64,000 nucleotides of DNA, taken from NCBI GenBank assembly GCA_030278955.1, contig JAOANR010000003.1:30767227-30831226 (forward strand), read 5' to 3'. A model generated the notes under the pieces. That model was given only the letters and a program-made list of their open reading frames with translations, had not been told where the DNA came from and did no database searches. Positions within the stretch are counted from its first letter, which is position 1, and each line of letters begins with the position of its first letter. The stretch comes from Hygrophila difformis (lineage: Eukaryota > Streptophyta > Magnoliopsida > Lamiales > Acanthaceae). Positions 33,482-44,581 of the stretch are shown piece by piece. The translations under genes were made by a program, and so were the position numbers.

Positions 33482-34406
33482 TCAATAGGCTTCTTGCTCT
33501 CCCTGCATAATTTTTTAATAATTTAATTAAAACAAATTCAATTAATAATACATACCATGTGAAAACTATTCAACAATAGCAACGGACTATTCAACAACGT
33601 CCTTAACCAATTACTCAACGGCGGCGGATATTTGTCCCAACACCACCGTACCAGATAGCCAACAAGTGTAACTGTAAGCTATACCTTTTTGTTGGTGACG
33701 AAATCGACGAATTTGTTCTTCCCTTTGGTGTTGTTGGAATGATGATGCGCAGCAATTCCGTATCTCTTTATGAGCTTTTCTCGAACAAATTTTTCATAGA
33801 TAAAAGCTGCCCCTCGGAACTGAGGAAGCACCAGCCACAACACTAATGCTAACTTCAAATCATACCATATTGCTATCCTGCAAAAACCATAGATATATAT
33901 GTAATTTTTTAATTTTTAATTTTTAATATCGTCGAAAATTAAAGAATGTTATTAATGGATGATTGCACATACATACCATTGGATGAGAGGTTGAAAAAGC
34001 ATCTCCATGAGAGTGAGAAAGGAGTAGAGAATCCAGTAAGCAAGCCACTGCTCATCATCCACTTTCGAAGTGCTTTCGATTGCCACCACTGATGCATATC
34101 TAATCAGGGTTTTCCATTTTTTTTTTTCAAAAAGCAATTAATAATCATACACAAAAAAAATCTTGAAAAAAGAACCAAGAAAAAGATTATATATATGAAT
34201 GAAGCTGCCTACAGTGGGTATAGAAGCATGGCTGCTGGTCTGCAACAAAGTGATGGGATTTGGCAAAAAGAAAATAACTGGTCATCAATCTTCATCAAAT
34301 TTAGTTGAACAAATTATGAAAAATGGATGAGAATAAAAGAAGTTAGAAAAATTAAATACCCAGCCATGGAATGAAGGTAGGTGAGCAGAGTCCAGAAACG
34401 CCCCAT
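33482..34406 (-). CDS. HVA22: HVA22-like (TB2/DP1) membrane protein
   Basis: Five coding exons on the minus strand with GT-AG introns: 34360-34406, 34213-34239, 33977-34099, 33685-33877, 33482-33502, giving 136 aa. The protein starts [20 protein letters not shown]. Core motifs [31 protein letters not shown] and [19 protein letters not shown] are diagnostic of the HVA22/TB2-DP1/REEP family, closest in memory to the HVA22 d/e type. The end KKGEQEAY matches typical C-termini of this group. Two or three hydrophobic hairpin segments (about 18-35, 50-66, 78-98) suit an ER membrane-shaping protein. Plant members are often induced by ABA and stress. A site four bases inside exon 5 could also splice and would give a different tail; the chosen one fits the family better. 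Confidence 0.92.
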
Positions 34407-34521
34407 TTAATTTTTGGCAGTAAAAGAAACACTACTATATGTCGAGAGAAATGAGAAATTAGGAGATAAGATTGGAAGTGTAATTGAGAGTTTTGATATT
34501 GGAGGAAAAGGATATATGTAT

Positions 34522-34611
34522 ACATATATAAGGTGAAAGGAAGAAGAGGAGGAAGAGAAGTCAGGGAGGACACGTGGCGAAAAGGGAGAATTCTCGATGG
34601 GTAAACGTGGC
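34522..34611 (-). promoter_or_regulatory. HVA22 promoter with TATA and ABRE-like sites
   Basis: On the minus strand a TATA motif (CCTTATATATGT) lies at 34522-34532, about 120 bases before the ATG. Upstream of it are CACGTGGC at 34571-34578, a G-box/ABRE core, and a second ACGTGGC at 34605-34611. Paired ABREs are typical of ABA-responsive genes, fitting the known regulation of HVA22. Confidence 0.6.
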
Positions 34612-34621
34612 AGGCAAAACT

Positions 34622-34992
34622 GCAGACAATATGTTTATTTTACAAGTTGGGTGTTATTATTTCAGCACCGACCATGAGGTCTGAGTTCTGGGATTGGGGG
34701 ACTATTTAAATTCTTTAAAATTATTATTTGATTCATTTATGATTTATTCAGATGAAAGTATAGTTTGTTTTTGGACCTACCTTAGTGGTCAAGTTTTCGT
34801 CCCCCATTCCTCCTTTTTATCCCCTTTATATCCCACACATCTTTATCGATACATGCGTGTCATTGTTTTAAAAAAAAAATAGCTTGTTTTATGTTGGGAA
34901 ATGAGGTTCAATGGAGGGAGCATGTGAGGTGTTACTAGAATATTGGTAAAAAATAAATAAACATTTTCAATTTTCCAAAATTCGAATTAAAT
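34622..34992. other. Intergenic DNA upstream of HVA22
   Basis: No gene or clear repeat seen. Confidence 0.45.
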
Positions 34993-35000
34993 AGTGCAAC

Positions 35001-35886
35001 TAGAGGTGAAAGTGGGACGGATAATTCCCGTCCGATCCGATCCCGTATTCGATTATATTCGAATTCGAATTCGTATTTTTATTTCAGCTGGATACGGGAC
35101 CAGATATGGGATTGTAAATATCCGCCTGTATCTGAAAAATTCGAATATCATATGGATATTATCCGTATTTTCGTGAAAGGCAACATTTACCCAACGCACA
35201 CAGTCCAATGTACATTTTAAATCATTAATAACTTAAGTTCGGTACACGTAAAAATTCTAAAAGTTTGATATTTAAAAACTACATGATGAGACGAATCTAA
35301 CAAGATCTCACTTGGCTATATTTGAACTTGTACTATAACTATGATAAAAATTTGAGTCAAAGCTAAACAATGAATAGTAGCAAATATAGAAGTGTTGCAA
35401 TATCACGGAAACAAAGTATATTTATATGTATATTAAAATGTACAGTTATATTAACTATAAAATAAATAATATATGTATAAATATAATCAAAAGCGTGAAA
35501 ACCATATATAATTAATTAAATCAAATCATATTAATCAACTCGACTACATCATTAGGTTCTTTGCATCTAATTTGTAGTATGTAACATCTTGTAGTGATGC
35601 TATTTAGATGTCTTGAACGAAATAGCTGATGATCTTGGAAAATATAAAAAATTAATTTAGCTTACATAGTATATTCCGATTTCTCTTAAAAAATTTATAA
35701 AAAAAATCGAAAATTATAAGATTATTCGAGTTAAAATCCGAATCCTGTCTCGTATCCATATTCCGAAATATTCGAATCCGCATTTATATCCAGCCTATTT
35801 GTATTTGATTCCGTATTCGATAAAAAATATGGAATAGAATACGAGATGAGTACTATCCATTCATATCCATCCCGTTTTCACCTCTA
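35001..35886. mobile_element. hAT-like MITE with imperfect TSD
   Basis: The ends TAGAGGTGAAAGTGGGACGGAT and, reverse-complemented, TAGAGGTGAAAACGGGATGGAT form an inverted repeat. The flanks AGTGCAAC (34993-35000) and AATGCAAT (35887-35894) match at six of eight positions. A segment of the dispersed MITE-like repeat lies inside (about 35185-35350), so it is a composite. Confidence 0.7.
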
Positions 35887-36088
35887 AATGCAATTTAGCT
35901 TGAGAATATCCAGTTATTCACAAAATTTGGATCAAGGATGAGTGATAGTACTAAGGCTCTGTGCTTTGCCTCACACAAGACGCGTGTCATATCCGTGTTA
36001 CGGGTCGCCTTTCCACTACCTAAATTTTGCTCATTATAGGTCAATTAATATAAACTAATAAGCTAATTTAACTCAATATACGGAGATA

Positions 36089-36310
36089 ATTAATACTTCA
36101 TCTGTTTTCTTATAATAGCCTCATTTGAGTATTTGTCACTATTTACACATCAATTTTCACTTAAAAATTTTATCATAGTTATATTCAAGTGAGATCTTTT
36201 TAGATTCGTCTCATGTAGTTTTTAAATATCAAATTTTTAAAATTTTTATATATACCGAATTTGAGTTATTAATGATTTAAAATGTGCATTGAATTGTGTG
36301 TGTAGTGGAT
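36089..36310. mobile_element. MITE-like repeat, copy 3 (inverted)
   Basis: It starts TACTTCATCTGTTTTC. The body is the reverse complement of the repeats at 19177-19340 and 35185-35350, e.g. TTGAGTTATTAATGATTTAAAATG. Ends are approximate. Confidence 0.5.
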
Positions 36311-36857
36311 CCTAGAAAATAAAAGAAAACGTGAGGTAGTAATTAATTAGTGTAATTAGTGGCTGTAGTAAATTTAGCTGTGGTCACTGGTCAGGGCACA
36401 TCGTACTACTATATGAGATCGATATATATAGTTGAAGAAAGACCCAGGTGGTCGGCAACCACGCGTTTTCTTTTCATATTTTTGTTTTTCTTTTTCTCTT
36501 TTTTTCTTCTCCTTCTTCACTTTTCTTTTCTCCCCTCATTTTTTTAAAGATTTTTTTTTGTAACAATTTTTTAAGAATTGAGATAGTAGATGTTATTCTG
36601 ATACTTTTAATTTAAATAGTTTCAACTTAAAAAAAAATTATTTTTCAATATCATTTTACAATATTATTTTATTACTAGATTTTTTCGCCCGCTACGCACG
36701 GGTGTTGAACTAATATGACGATATAAAATGAGTAGTGTTTTTTGGATTACATGAGATTCAAAGTCTTTTGTTTAAATAATGGTTGGAATGCATGCAACAA
36801 AAAATTAAAAGGAAAATAAAAGAGATAATAAGATGAATGAAGGGAAGGGGATAATAT
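36311..36857. other. AT-rich intergenic DNA
   Basis: T-rich stretches (36460-36560) and no gene. TTTTTTCGCCCGCTACGCACGGGTG at 36680-36705 is a word of a kind often seen in plant repeats, but no element boundaries were found. Confidence 0.4.
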
Positions 36858-36891
36858 TTGTGCCCACAAGAAAGAGAGAAACGGCGGCTGG

Positions 36892-37928
36892 ATGGCTTCC
36901 GGGAGGACTGGCAAGGTAACGGCGGCAGGTAACGGCGGAGGAGAAGACTGAAGTAGGATTCCGGGAGGACTGACAAGAAGGTGGGCAAAGGTAGACGATG
37001 GTCGAGGAAGGCAGGAGTATGGGGTGGTAGAAAGTAATGGCTATCCAGGTAGCAGGAAGGATAAGGGTAGAAAGCTGGTTAGCGTGTTTGTAGGGAATAT
37101 CCCAACGTCGTCTGCAAATGGACAAGTGCTAAAGGCATTTGATAAGGTGGCGAAAGTTCATGACTGGTTCTTTCCAAAGAGAAGGTGGCCAGAGAAGGGA
37201 TATAGGTTCGGATTCATTCGATTCCAGAGCACAGATGTTGCTGATAAGGTCATTCGATCTATGAATGAGAGGCTGTTAGAGGGAAGGAAACTTAGGGTTA
37301 ATAGGGCAAACCCTAGTGGGCGGGGACTTGTAGTGGACGGTGGTATATCTAGGGGTGGCAAGCTCAAATTCCACAACGGAGGAACAAAGGTTGCTGGGAG
37401 TGTGGCGGATAGAGAAGGTCGACATTACGCTGCATGGAGAGATGCTCGATCATATGCGGAAGTCACTAGAGGTGAGGCGGTGAGGCCTACAGAGGGGATA
37501 GAAGAAAGGGGTCAGAATAGTGTCCAGTTGGAGGTCATGCAAGAAGATGTGTCCATGCTTTGAAGATCGGTGGTGGTGGAACTTCGGAAATTTGGGGTAC
37601 TTGTAGATTTCCAGGATTGGATAGATTGAGTTTAATAGGTGCAATGAGGTGGTGTATGGAGGAGGTCTACTGGTGGTAGTTGTTTTTGAGAGCTCTGATG
37701 AGGTCAAGAGATTCTTGGACGATAGAAGGGACGCACAGTTCATCTCGTGGAAAAGCGAGTGGAAGCCCGGTGCGGTAGCCAGGGAGTTTCTGGTGTGGAT
37801 TTATATCTTTGGCATTCCGTTGTCAGCTTGGAATGAAGAGAACTGGTGGAGAATTGTTAAAGGATGGGGGAAAATTATTAATATTGATAAGGATACAAAG
37901 GAAAAGAGGAGATTCGATAGAGCCCGGT
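36892..37928 (+). pseudogene. LINE ORF1, N-terminal part with RRM
   Basis: ATG at 36892, then an in-frame TGA at 36949 and an open frame to 37563. The RRM is clear at about 37084-37310: VSVFVGNIPTSSANGQ (RNP2-like), KGYRFGFIRFQSTDVAD (RNP1-like) and GRKLRVNRANP. After the stop the homologous text resumes in another frame at about 37630-37928 with VFESSDEVKRFLDDRRD and LVWIYIFGIPLSAWNEENW, the region usually following the RNA-binding domain in plant ORF1. RRM ORF1 proteins bind LINE RNA. The gene is cut at 37928 by the gypsy insertion. Confidence 0.8.
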
Positions 37929-40900
37929 TGTAACACCCCGGATTTGATAACCCAGGCTGGGATGTCACCGCCACACCTCCCTAACAAGACACGACTTTTT
38001 CGAACTTGCTAGAGAGATGCAAGGCTATGGTTTCAGTGTTTAAAACATTTGAATAAGTAAACAACCCATCGTATATAACTCGAAGTTAATAATAAGTTGC
38101 AGCGGAAAATAATATCTAAATATAAATATATGTAATGCAGCGGAATTCTAAATATTGGGCCAACATGGCCGAGACACGGGTTAAACAGGCCCACATGAAA
38201 GTCATGTAAAATAATTAAGTAAATGTCCAAAAATGATTCCCCAATGCATGATCATGCTCCGTACTCTGAAAAAGAAAAAGAAAAGCAACAGTCTTATCAG
38301 TATATAAAATACTGAGTAAGTCAATCCCTAACGTAGCAATAAAGGGGTTTTAAAATTTTAATAATTAAAAACTCATTTTTTTAAGCATGCATAATAAAAC
38401 ATGTAGTTTGACTAATTAATAAGCAATAATTTAATTAATTTAATTTAATTCATACTCCTAATCATGCATGCAAACAATCCATTTACCAATTTAAAATATA
38501 AGAATTTAATTTGTATACTTGAACATGTATTTAAATTCATAAATAATAATTTAAGCATGGTATAAAATTTAAGACATAATTTAAATGCATAATTAAAGAC
38601 ATAAGTAAATAAATAAATAAATAACAAGAGATTAAGTCTTTTAATTTCCTCCCGTTACGCCACCATCTTAACAATATTTAGTTTAGCCGGCAACTCGGCG
38701 GCCGCAGCCAGTTTCGTAAGTTTTTGTTTAGCCGGCGATCCGGCGGCCGCAGCCAATTTAGTAAGTGTCATTTAGCCGGCGATCCGGTGGCCTCAGCCAA
38801 TTTAGTAAGTTTCATCTAGCCGGCGATCCGGCGGCCTCAGCCAATTTAGTAAGTTTCGTTTAGCCGGTAGTCCGGCGGCCGCAGCCGTTTCGTAAGTTTC
38901 TTGTGTAGCCGGTCGTCCGGCGGCCGCAGCCGTATCCTCCATACCCAGTAACACTCCAGAGCCTCAGGAAACCCATACGGATACTCCCGAGAGTGTAGGC
39001 CCAAGTTTCATTGCCATTTTGGCATAGTTTTTCATTCAAGTATCTTGCGTCCATTATAGGCACGCCGAAAAAGGCTAGAGGGGCACCCTGCAGAGCACTC
39101 ACCCTCTACCTAAGTATCCGATATCATTTTGATTTAGTGTAACGAGATTTTTCAGAAAGTATAGATTTATTGTATTTCAAGGTTTCGATCGTTTGTTTCG
39201 CAATTTCAAAATCTCGCAAATTAAAAGCCGTTCGATGTCACAGTTTGTGCATTTTAAGTTTAAAAATTCAATTCAAGGCCAAAAAATATGAAATTTTTAC
39301 AGCATATTAAAAACATCCTAACGAACAACTTTTGTGTTTTAACAATTTCGAAATAAAGTGAGGAAACATGCCAAAAAATCGAGTTTTCTACACAAATAGT
39401 GTGCTGCCAGGATTTCGGGTTTGTCACAGCTCAAAAATCCGATTTTTTGACTTATCAAATGGACTCCAAATATTCTGAACTTTGGTGGACATATACTAGA
39501 CATGATTATCTACAACTTTTGTTTACATTGCAAAGATTATTTCAGACTAGAAAAGGTAGAAACATGCCCATCAAGTTCGCCTACATGTTCTGTCAGAATT
39601 TTCTTTCAAACGCGGACTGTTTAGATCGATTTTGACGACACAAACATTAACTAAAATTCACGAAATTTTAACCACACCTTCTCAAAAAAATTATCTACAA
39701 CTTTCATGTTTACTCCAAAGTTAGTTTTGAAAGAATCCTTAAGAAAAACGTCAAAGAAGTTGAACACTCAATTCTGTCAACTTTTCTTTTAAAACACAGT
39801 CTGTTCAAAATGGTTTTTAACTATACAAACGTTAACAAAAATGCGTGAAATTTTACGGACACAATATTTAGACAGTTAGCTACAACTTTCGTTTTTACAT
39901 AAAAGTTTAGTTTTGAAGGAATCCATTAGAAGAACGCCAAAGAACTCGAACACCATAATTCTGTCAGCTTTTCGGTTTGTTCAAAAATCTCAGAATAAAC
40001 CAGATGTGTTTTCGGGGAACAAAACTCGATAAAAATGCGTGAAATTTTTACACAACCTAGATTAATATGTTAGGAACAAATCTCTAGTTCGGAGTTTTTC
40101 ATTTCGAGTTCTCAAAATAGGAGGTTTCGTGGGATTTCAAAAAATGCGTAAAAGTGTGTTCTTAGGTTCGATTTTAATGTTTCGTTTTAAAACCAACGTT
40201 TCGGACGCACCTAAGCCATCAATATTGATATGAAAGGTTTTGACTTACTGTGGGTGAGATTTAGAGTCCTAAGATTCGTCCGGATGGCCTCCGGGATCCG
40301 CGAGTAAGTCCGAAACACCTTGTTTCCCTCCCTTCGGTCCCGATTCGTGGTCACAAGGTAGAGAAACCTAATGTTAGATGCTATACACGACCAAAAGACA
40401 TGAACAAGTTCGAACTTTATTCCTTACCAACCTACAACTGTGGTGTGCGTCGAGATCTGCCTTAGATGTCGTCTCCTTGCTCGAATCCTCCGTCGAACGG
40501 TCCACAAGTGCATACAAAAGAGGGTTTCAAATTTCTTGAAGGTGGGAGGGGAGTTGGGCGGCTGTTAGGGTTGTATTAGAGGTTTAAATTTGGTCCAAAG
40601 GCAGCCTAGATCCTTCATCAACGTCCACAAGGTAAGTTTCCATTGTTGGGTCGCAAAATCGGGGCCAAGATCGTGTGTTTCCATCCTTGTCCGCGTCTAT
40701 CCATTTTGCTGCTGTGTTGGCGCGGACCGCGCGGCGACCGCGCGGCTCCAGTCTGGACCGCGGTCCGGACCGGGTCGTGTGATTCGTCGGGTCCTTTCCT
40801 TCTCTCTTTCGGACTTCTATCCTTCTACATTTTCGGGCTCGATTTTCCGGGTCGTTCTCGGATTATAAATTCTTTTCTTAAATCCATTTCGACTTAATAT

Positions 40901-41264
40901 TGATTTCGTATTTGAAATCTTGAATCCGTCGGTTTTGGATTTGTCGGCTTCTAATTCATCGTCTTGATTCCCGTGCAATGATTTATTTATTTAAATCATT
41001 TTCGACTTCACGGTTCTTGGAATTGAAATTCTTTTCTTTCTTGAATTTAATTCCAATTCTTTTGGGATTAATCCATGGAATATCTTCGGGCTTCCTTTCC
41101 GTCTTTTATTCCATTTTGAATTTTTGAATCTATCGGCGTTTTATTTCCGAGCAATAATTTATTGTGATGAATTATTTTCTTCTTCCCGGAGATATTTCGA
41201 CCTTGATCGGATTAAGAAACTAATTTTATTCCTTTGGACGCCGATAAAAATCCCGGGTATTACA
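37929..41264 (-). repeat. 3' LTR of the gypsy element, long form
   Basis: Contents: a run of GCCGGCGATCCGGCGGCC-type repeats (38690-38935, about six units of roughly 45-60 bases with CAGCCAATTTAGTAAG), the hairpin TCAGTAT-ATAAA-ATACTGA at 38297-38315, a GC-rich CGCGCGGC stretch near 40725, and the minus-strand LTR start at 41264. Confidence 0.85.
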
Positions 41265-41303
41265 GTCTACCCCCCTTAAGAATCAACTTAGTCCTCGAAG
41301 TTG
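41265..41303 (-). promoter_or_regulatory. Polypurine tract and pre-PPT hairpin
   Basis: The minus strand reads AAGGGGGGTAGAC next to the LTR. The hairpin CAACTTCG-AGGA-CTAAGTTG (one mismatch) lies at 41284-41303. Confidence 0.75.
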
Positions 41304-41674
41304 GGTGTTAGCTCCTCATAAGCTAGGAACTAGGGTCGCATGATTTCTACTCCTAGTATCCATTTCATTTTCTTATATCACGAATTATAAGAAAACAATT
41401 TGAATTTGTTTTCAATTATGACTGAACTTTAGAATTGAGATTTCCAAGTTGCCTACGTACCCTGTGAAGGGGTCAAGTCATTACGTAGTTCAAAACAATT
41501 TGAATTTGTTTATTCGGGATACAAAATATTCGGGTCGGACTCGAAAATAAGTGTCTATGCATTATTACGGGGTATTACATCCTCTCCCCCTTAGGACTTC
41601 AGTTATGTCCCCATAACTGCCTATACGTTATTCTCGGGAAGGTTCGGGTATCGTTACCTTCGACCCCCTTCTCA

Positions 41675-42247
41675 TTAAGCTGGTAAGTTGACTCGATCGT
41701 CGTCGTTCAATCGTCCTACAGTTCCTCCTTGATTTCCTTGCTGAGCGTTCACCAAATCCAGCCTATTCAAATCTTCTCGCTTGTCAATGTTCTCCATCCG
41801 AGTCCGGCATTCACGCAGTTGGTGACTCTGCCGACCGCATCGATAGCACGCGCCAGGTTTAGGGCATCCTCTCGCATAATGTGGTTTACCACACTTTGGG
41901 CATGGTGGCGCATAGTCACCATGGTTGAAGACTATCCTTTTGATTCCTCCACTGTTGCCTTGAGGTGGTCTATTCGGGCCTCCCTGAATATGGTTCCTAC
42001 CTGAGTAATTATTGGTTCTGTGGTCCCATTTCCTCTTGCCTTGCCCTTGGTTGATTAGTGCATTTCCCAAGGCAACCACAGCTTCCTCTATAGTTCTCAA
42101 TCGGTCACTTAAGTTCTTGGGTATGGAGGCTACTTGCCCTCCTTGATTGGGTGCACTAACGTCTTGTACTGGTACATCGGGTTGTCGTGGCTCTTCGTTG
42201 GTGTTGGGTGGGATGGGTGGATTGCTAGGTCTTCCTCTAGGTGCCAT
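41675..42247 (-). CDS. gag: Shortened gag: N-terminus fused to zinc knuckle
   Basis: ATG at 42245-42247, stop at 41675, 190 aa with no internal stop. The start MAPRGRPSNPP and DRLRTIEEAVVALGNALINQ correspond to the gag at 59621 (DRLRTIEEVLIALGNAQVNQ). The whole capsid core expected next (YQPPHY...WWQA...EYYTRFKEL) is missing. The chain goes straight to a basic linker and then CPKCGKPHYARGCPKPG and the CCHC knuckle CYRCGRQSHQLREC. The deletion kept the frame. The product could still bind RNA but could not assemble a capsid by itself (inference). Confidence 0.85.
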   Translation of the reverse strand: MAPRGRPSNPPIPPNTNEEPRQPDVPVQDVSAPNQGGQVASIPKNLSDRLRTIEEAVVALGNALINQGQGKRKWDHRTNNYSGRNHIQGGPNRPPQGNSGGIKRIVFNHGDYAPPCPKCGKPHYARGCPKPGACYRCGRQSHQLRECRTRMENIDKREDLNRLDLVNAQQGNQGGTVGRLNDDDRVNLPA

Positions 42248-43047
42248 TCTGTCACAACGTATAAGGATTTGATTCTAAGGATATCATAGAGTGTTGGAAA
42301 AATAATAATTTGTTGAATCAAATGGTGTTAATAGGAGTTGTTTAGAGTGTATCATGTAATGTGGTATTTAGAGTTGTTTATATAGTGCGGTGTTTAGAGT
42401 ATCGTATATTATGTTGGGAGTCAATGTACGCATTCATCGTTTTCATCATTAGGTCTCTCGACGAGTCATAATATATCGTCTATGTGAAGATATATGGAAA
42501 AAGGTAGAGAATAATTATGCGCATACTAAGCCTAGACGATCAAGATCTAAAACTAAGGCACAATTAGTCTCAAGCTAACGCTTCTAAGTCAAGAGTCAAG
42601 GTCTAGCCAAATACTAGTGTGAGAATGTTATGTAACACAACGATCACATAAAAAGGTCTGCACAAATATTTATGTATGCATATGCATATGCAATCCCCCC
42701 CAATAAAAATTTAATTTAATGTGTTTTTAAATTAAATTTAGTTTATGGATAATAGTAATTAAAAAGTTGGGCCTCTATATTGGGCCGAAAATAATAATTT
42801 GGACTAAGGTAACAAAACATGGGTATTGGGCCAAAATAATTGGGCTTAACATAATAATTAAATATTGGCAAAAAATAATTAATCTTTGGGCTTAAAATAT
42901 TTACACTAAGTAAATAAAAATTTTGGGCTAATTTTTTTTTTGGCTCAAAATAATACTAGTAGTTTTTAAAGATAATAAATTTAAAAATAATACTAGGTTT
43001 TAAAATAATGGTTTAAAAATAATAATAGTAGCTTTAAAATATTCCGG
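42248..43047 (-). other. Leader of the gypsy element
   Basis: AT-rich and non-coding, with runs built of GGGCCAAAATAATTGGGC-like words (42765-42955). Confidence 0.6.
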
Positions 43048-43059
43048 GCTCTGATACCA
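43048..43059 (-). promoter_or_regulatory. Primer binding site, tRNA-iMet
   Basis: The minus strand reads TGGTATCAGAGC three bases inside the LTR end at 43063. Confidence 0.93.
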
Positions 43060-43062
43060 ACT

Positions 43063-44576
43063 TGTAACACCCCGGATTTGATAACCCAGGCCGGGATGTT
43101 ACCGCCACACCTCCCTAGCAAGACACGACTTTTTCGAACTTGCTAGAGAGATGCAAGGCTATGGTTTCAGTGTTTAAAACATTTGAATAAGCAAACAACC
43201 CATCGTATATAACTCAAAGTTAATAATAAGTTGCAGAGGAAAAATAATATCTAAATATAAATATATGTAATGCAGCGGAATTCTAAATATTGGGCCAAAT
43301 GGACTCCAAATATTCTGAACTTTGGTGGACATATACTAGACATGATTATCTACAACTTTTGTTTACATTGCAAAGGTTATTTCGGACTAGAAATGGTAGA
43401 AACATGCCCATCAAGTTCGCCTACATGTTCTGTCAGAATTTTATTTCAAACGCGGACTGTTTAGATCGATTTTAATGTTTCGTTTTAAAACCAATGTTTC
43501 GGACGCACCTAAGCCACCAATATTGATATGAAAGGTATTGAATTACTGTGGGTGAGATTTAGAGTCCTAAGATTCGTCGGGATGACCTCCGGGATCCGCG
43601 AGTAAGTCCGAAACACCTTGTTTCCTTCCCTTCGGTCCCGATTCATGGTCACAAGGTAGAGAAACCTAATGTAAGATGCTATACACGACCAAAAGACATG
43701 ACCTAAAGTTCAAACTTTATCCCTTACCAACCTACAACTGTGGTGTGCGTCGAGATCTGCCTTAGATGTCGTCTCTTTGCTCGAATCCTCCGTCGAACGG
43801 TCCACAAGTGCATACAAAAGAGGGTTTCAGATTTCTTGAAGGTGGGAGGGGAGTTGGGCGGCTGTTAGGGTTGTATTAGGGGTTTAAATTTGGTCCAAAG
43901 GCAGCCTAGATCCTTCATCAACGTCCACAATGTAAGTTTCCATTGTTGGGTCGCAAAATCGGGGCCAAGATCGTGTGTTTCCATCCTTGTCCGCGTCTAT
44001 CCATTTTGCTGCTGTGTTGGCGCGGTGTTCGCGCGGACCGCGCGGGGGCCGCGTGGCTCCTGTCTGGACCGCGGTCCGGACCGGGTCGTGTGATTCGTCG
44101 GGTCCTTTCCTCCTCTCTTTCGGACTTCTATCCTTCCACATTTTCGGGCTCGATTTTCCGGGTCGTTCTCGGATTATAAATTCTTATCTTAAATCCATTT
44201 CGACTTAATATTGATTTCGTATTTGAAATGTTGAATCCGTCGGTTTTGGATTTGTCGGCTTCTAATTCATCGTCTTCGATTCCCGTGCAATGATTTATTT
44301 ATTTAAATCATTTTCGACTTCACGGTTCTTGGAATTGAAATTCTTTTCTTTCTTAAATTTAATTCGAATTCTTTTGGGACTAATCCATGGAATATCTTCG
44401 GGCTTCCTTTCCCTCTTTTATTCCATTTTGAATTTTTGAATCTATCGGCGTTTTATTTCCGAGCAATAATTTATTGTGATGAATTATTTTCTTCTTTCCG
44501 GAGATATTTCGACCTTGATCGGATTAAGAAACTAATTTTATTCCTTTGGACGCCGATAAAAATCCCGGGTATTACA
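43063..44576 (-). repeat. 5' LTR of the gypsy element, internally deleted
   Basis: It matches the 3' LTR except for two gaps. One corresponds to about 38161-39457 (1295 bases, junction CAA), the other to about 39634-40175 (542 bases, junction TCGATTTT present at both edges in the long LTR). The start with promoter sequence is kept. Confidence 0.9.
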
Positions 44577-44581
44577 CCGGT

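Larger units (their letters stand above)
37929..44576 (-). mobile_element. Non-autonomous gypsy element inserted in LINE ORF1
   Basis: It is bounded by TGTAACACC...TATTACA and by CCGGT on both sides (37924-37928, 44577-44581), a perfect 5-bp target duplication. On the minus strand: 5' LTR 43063-44576 (1514 bases), primer site 43048-43059, leader, a shortened gag ORF, pre-PPT hairpin, PPT 41265-41277 and 3' LTR 37929-41264 (3336 bases). Pol is entirely absent. It is related to the element at 57573 by gag sequence. Confidence 0.92.
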
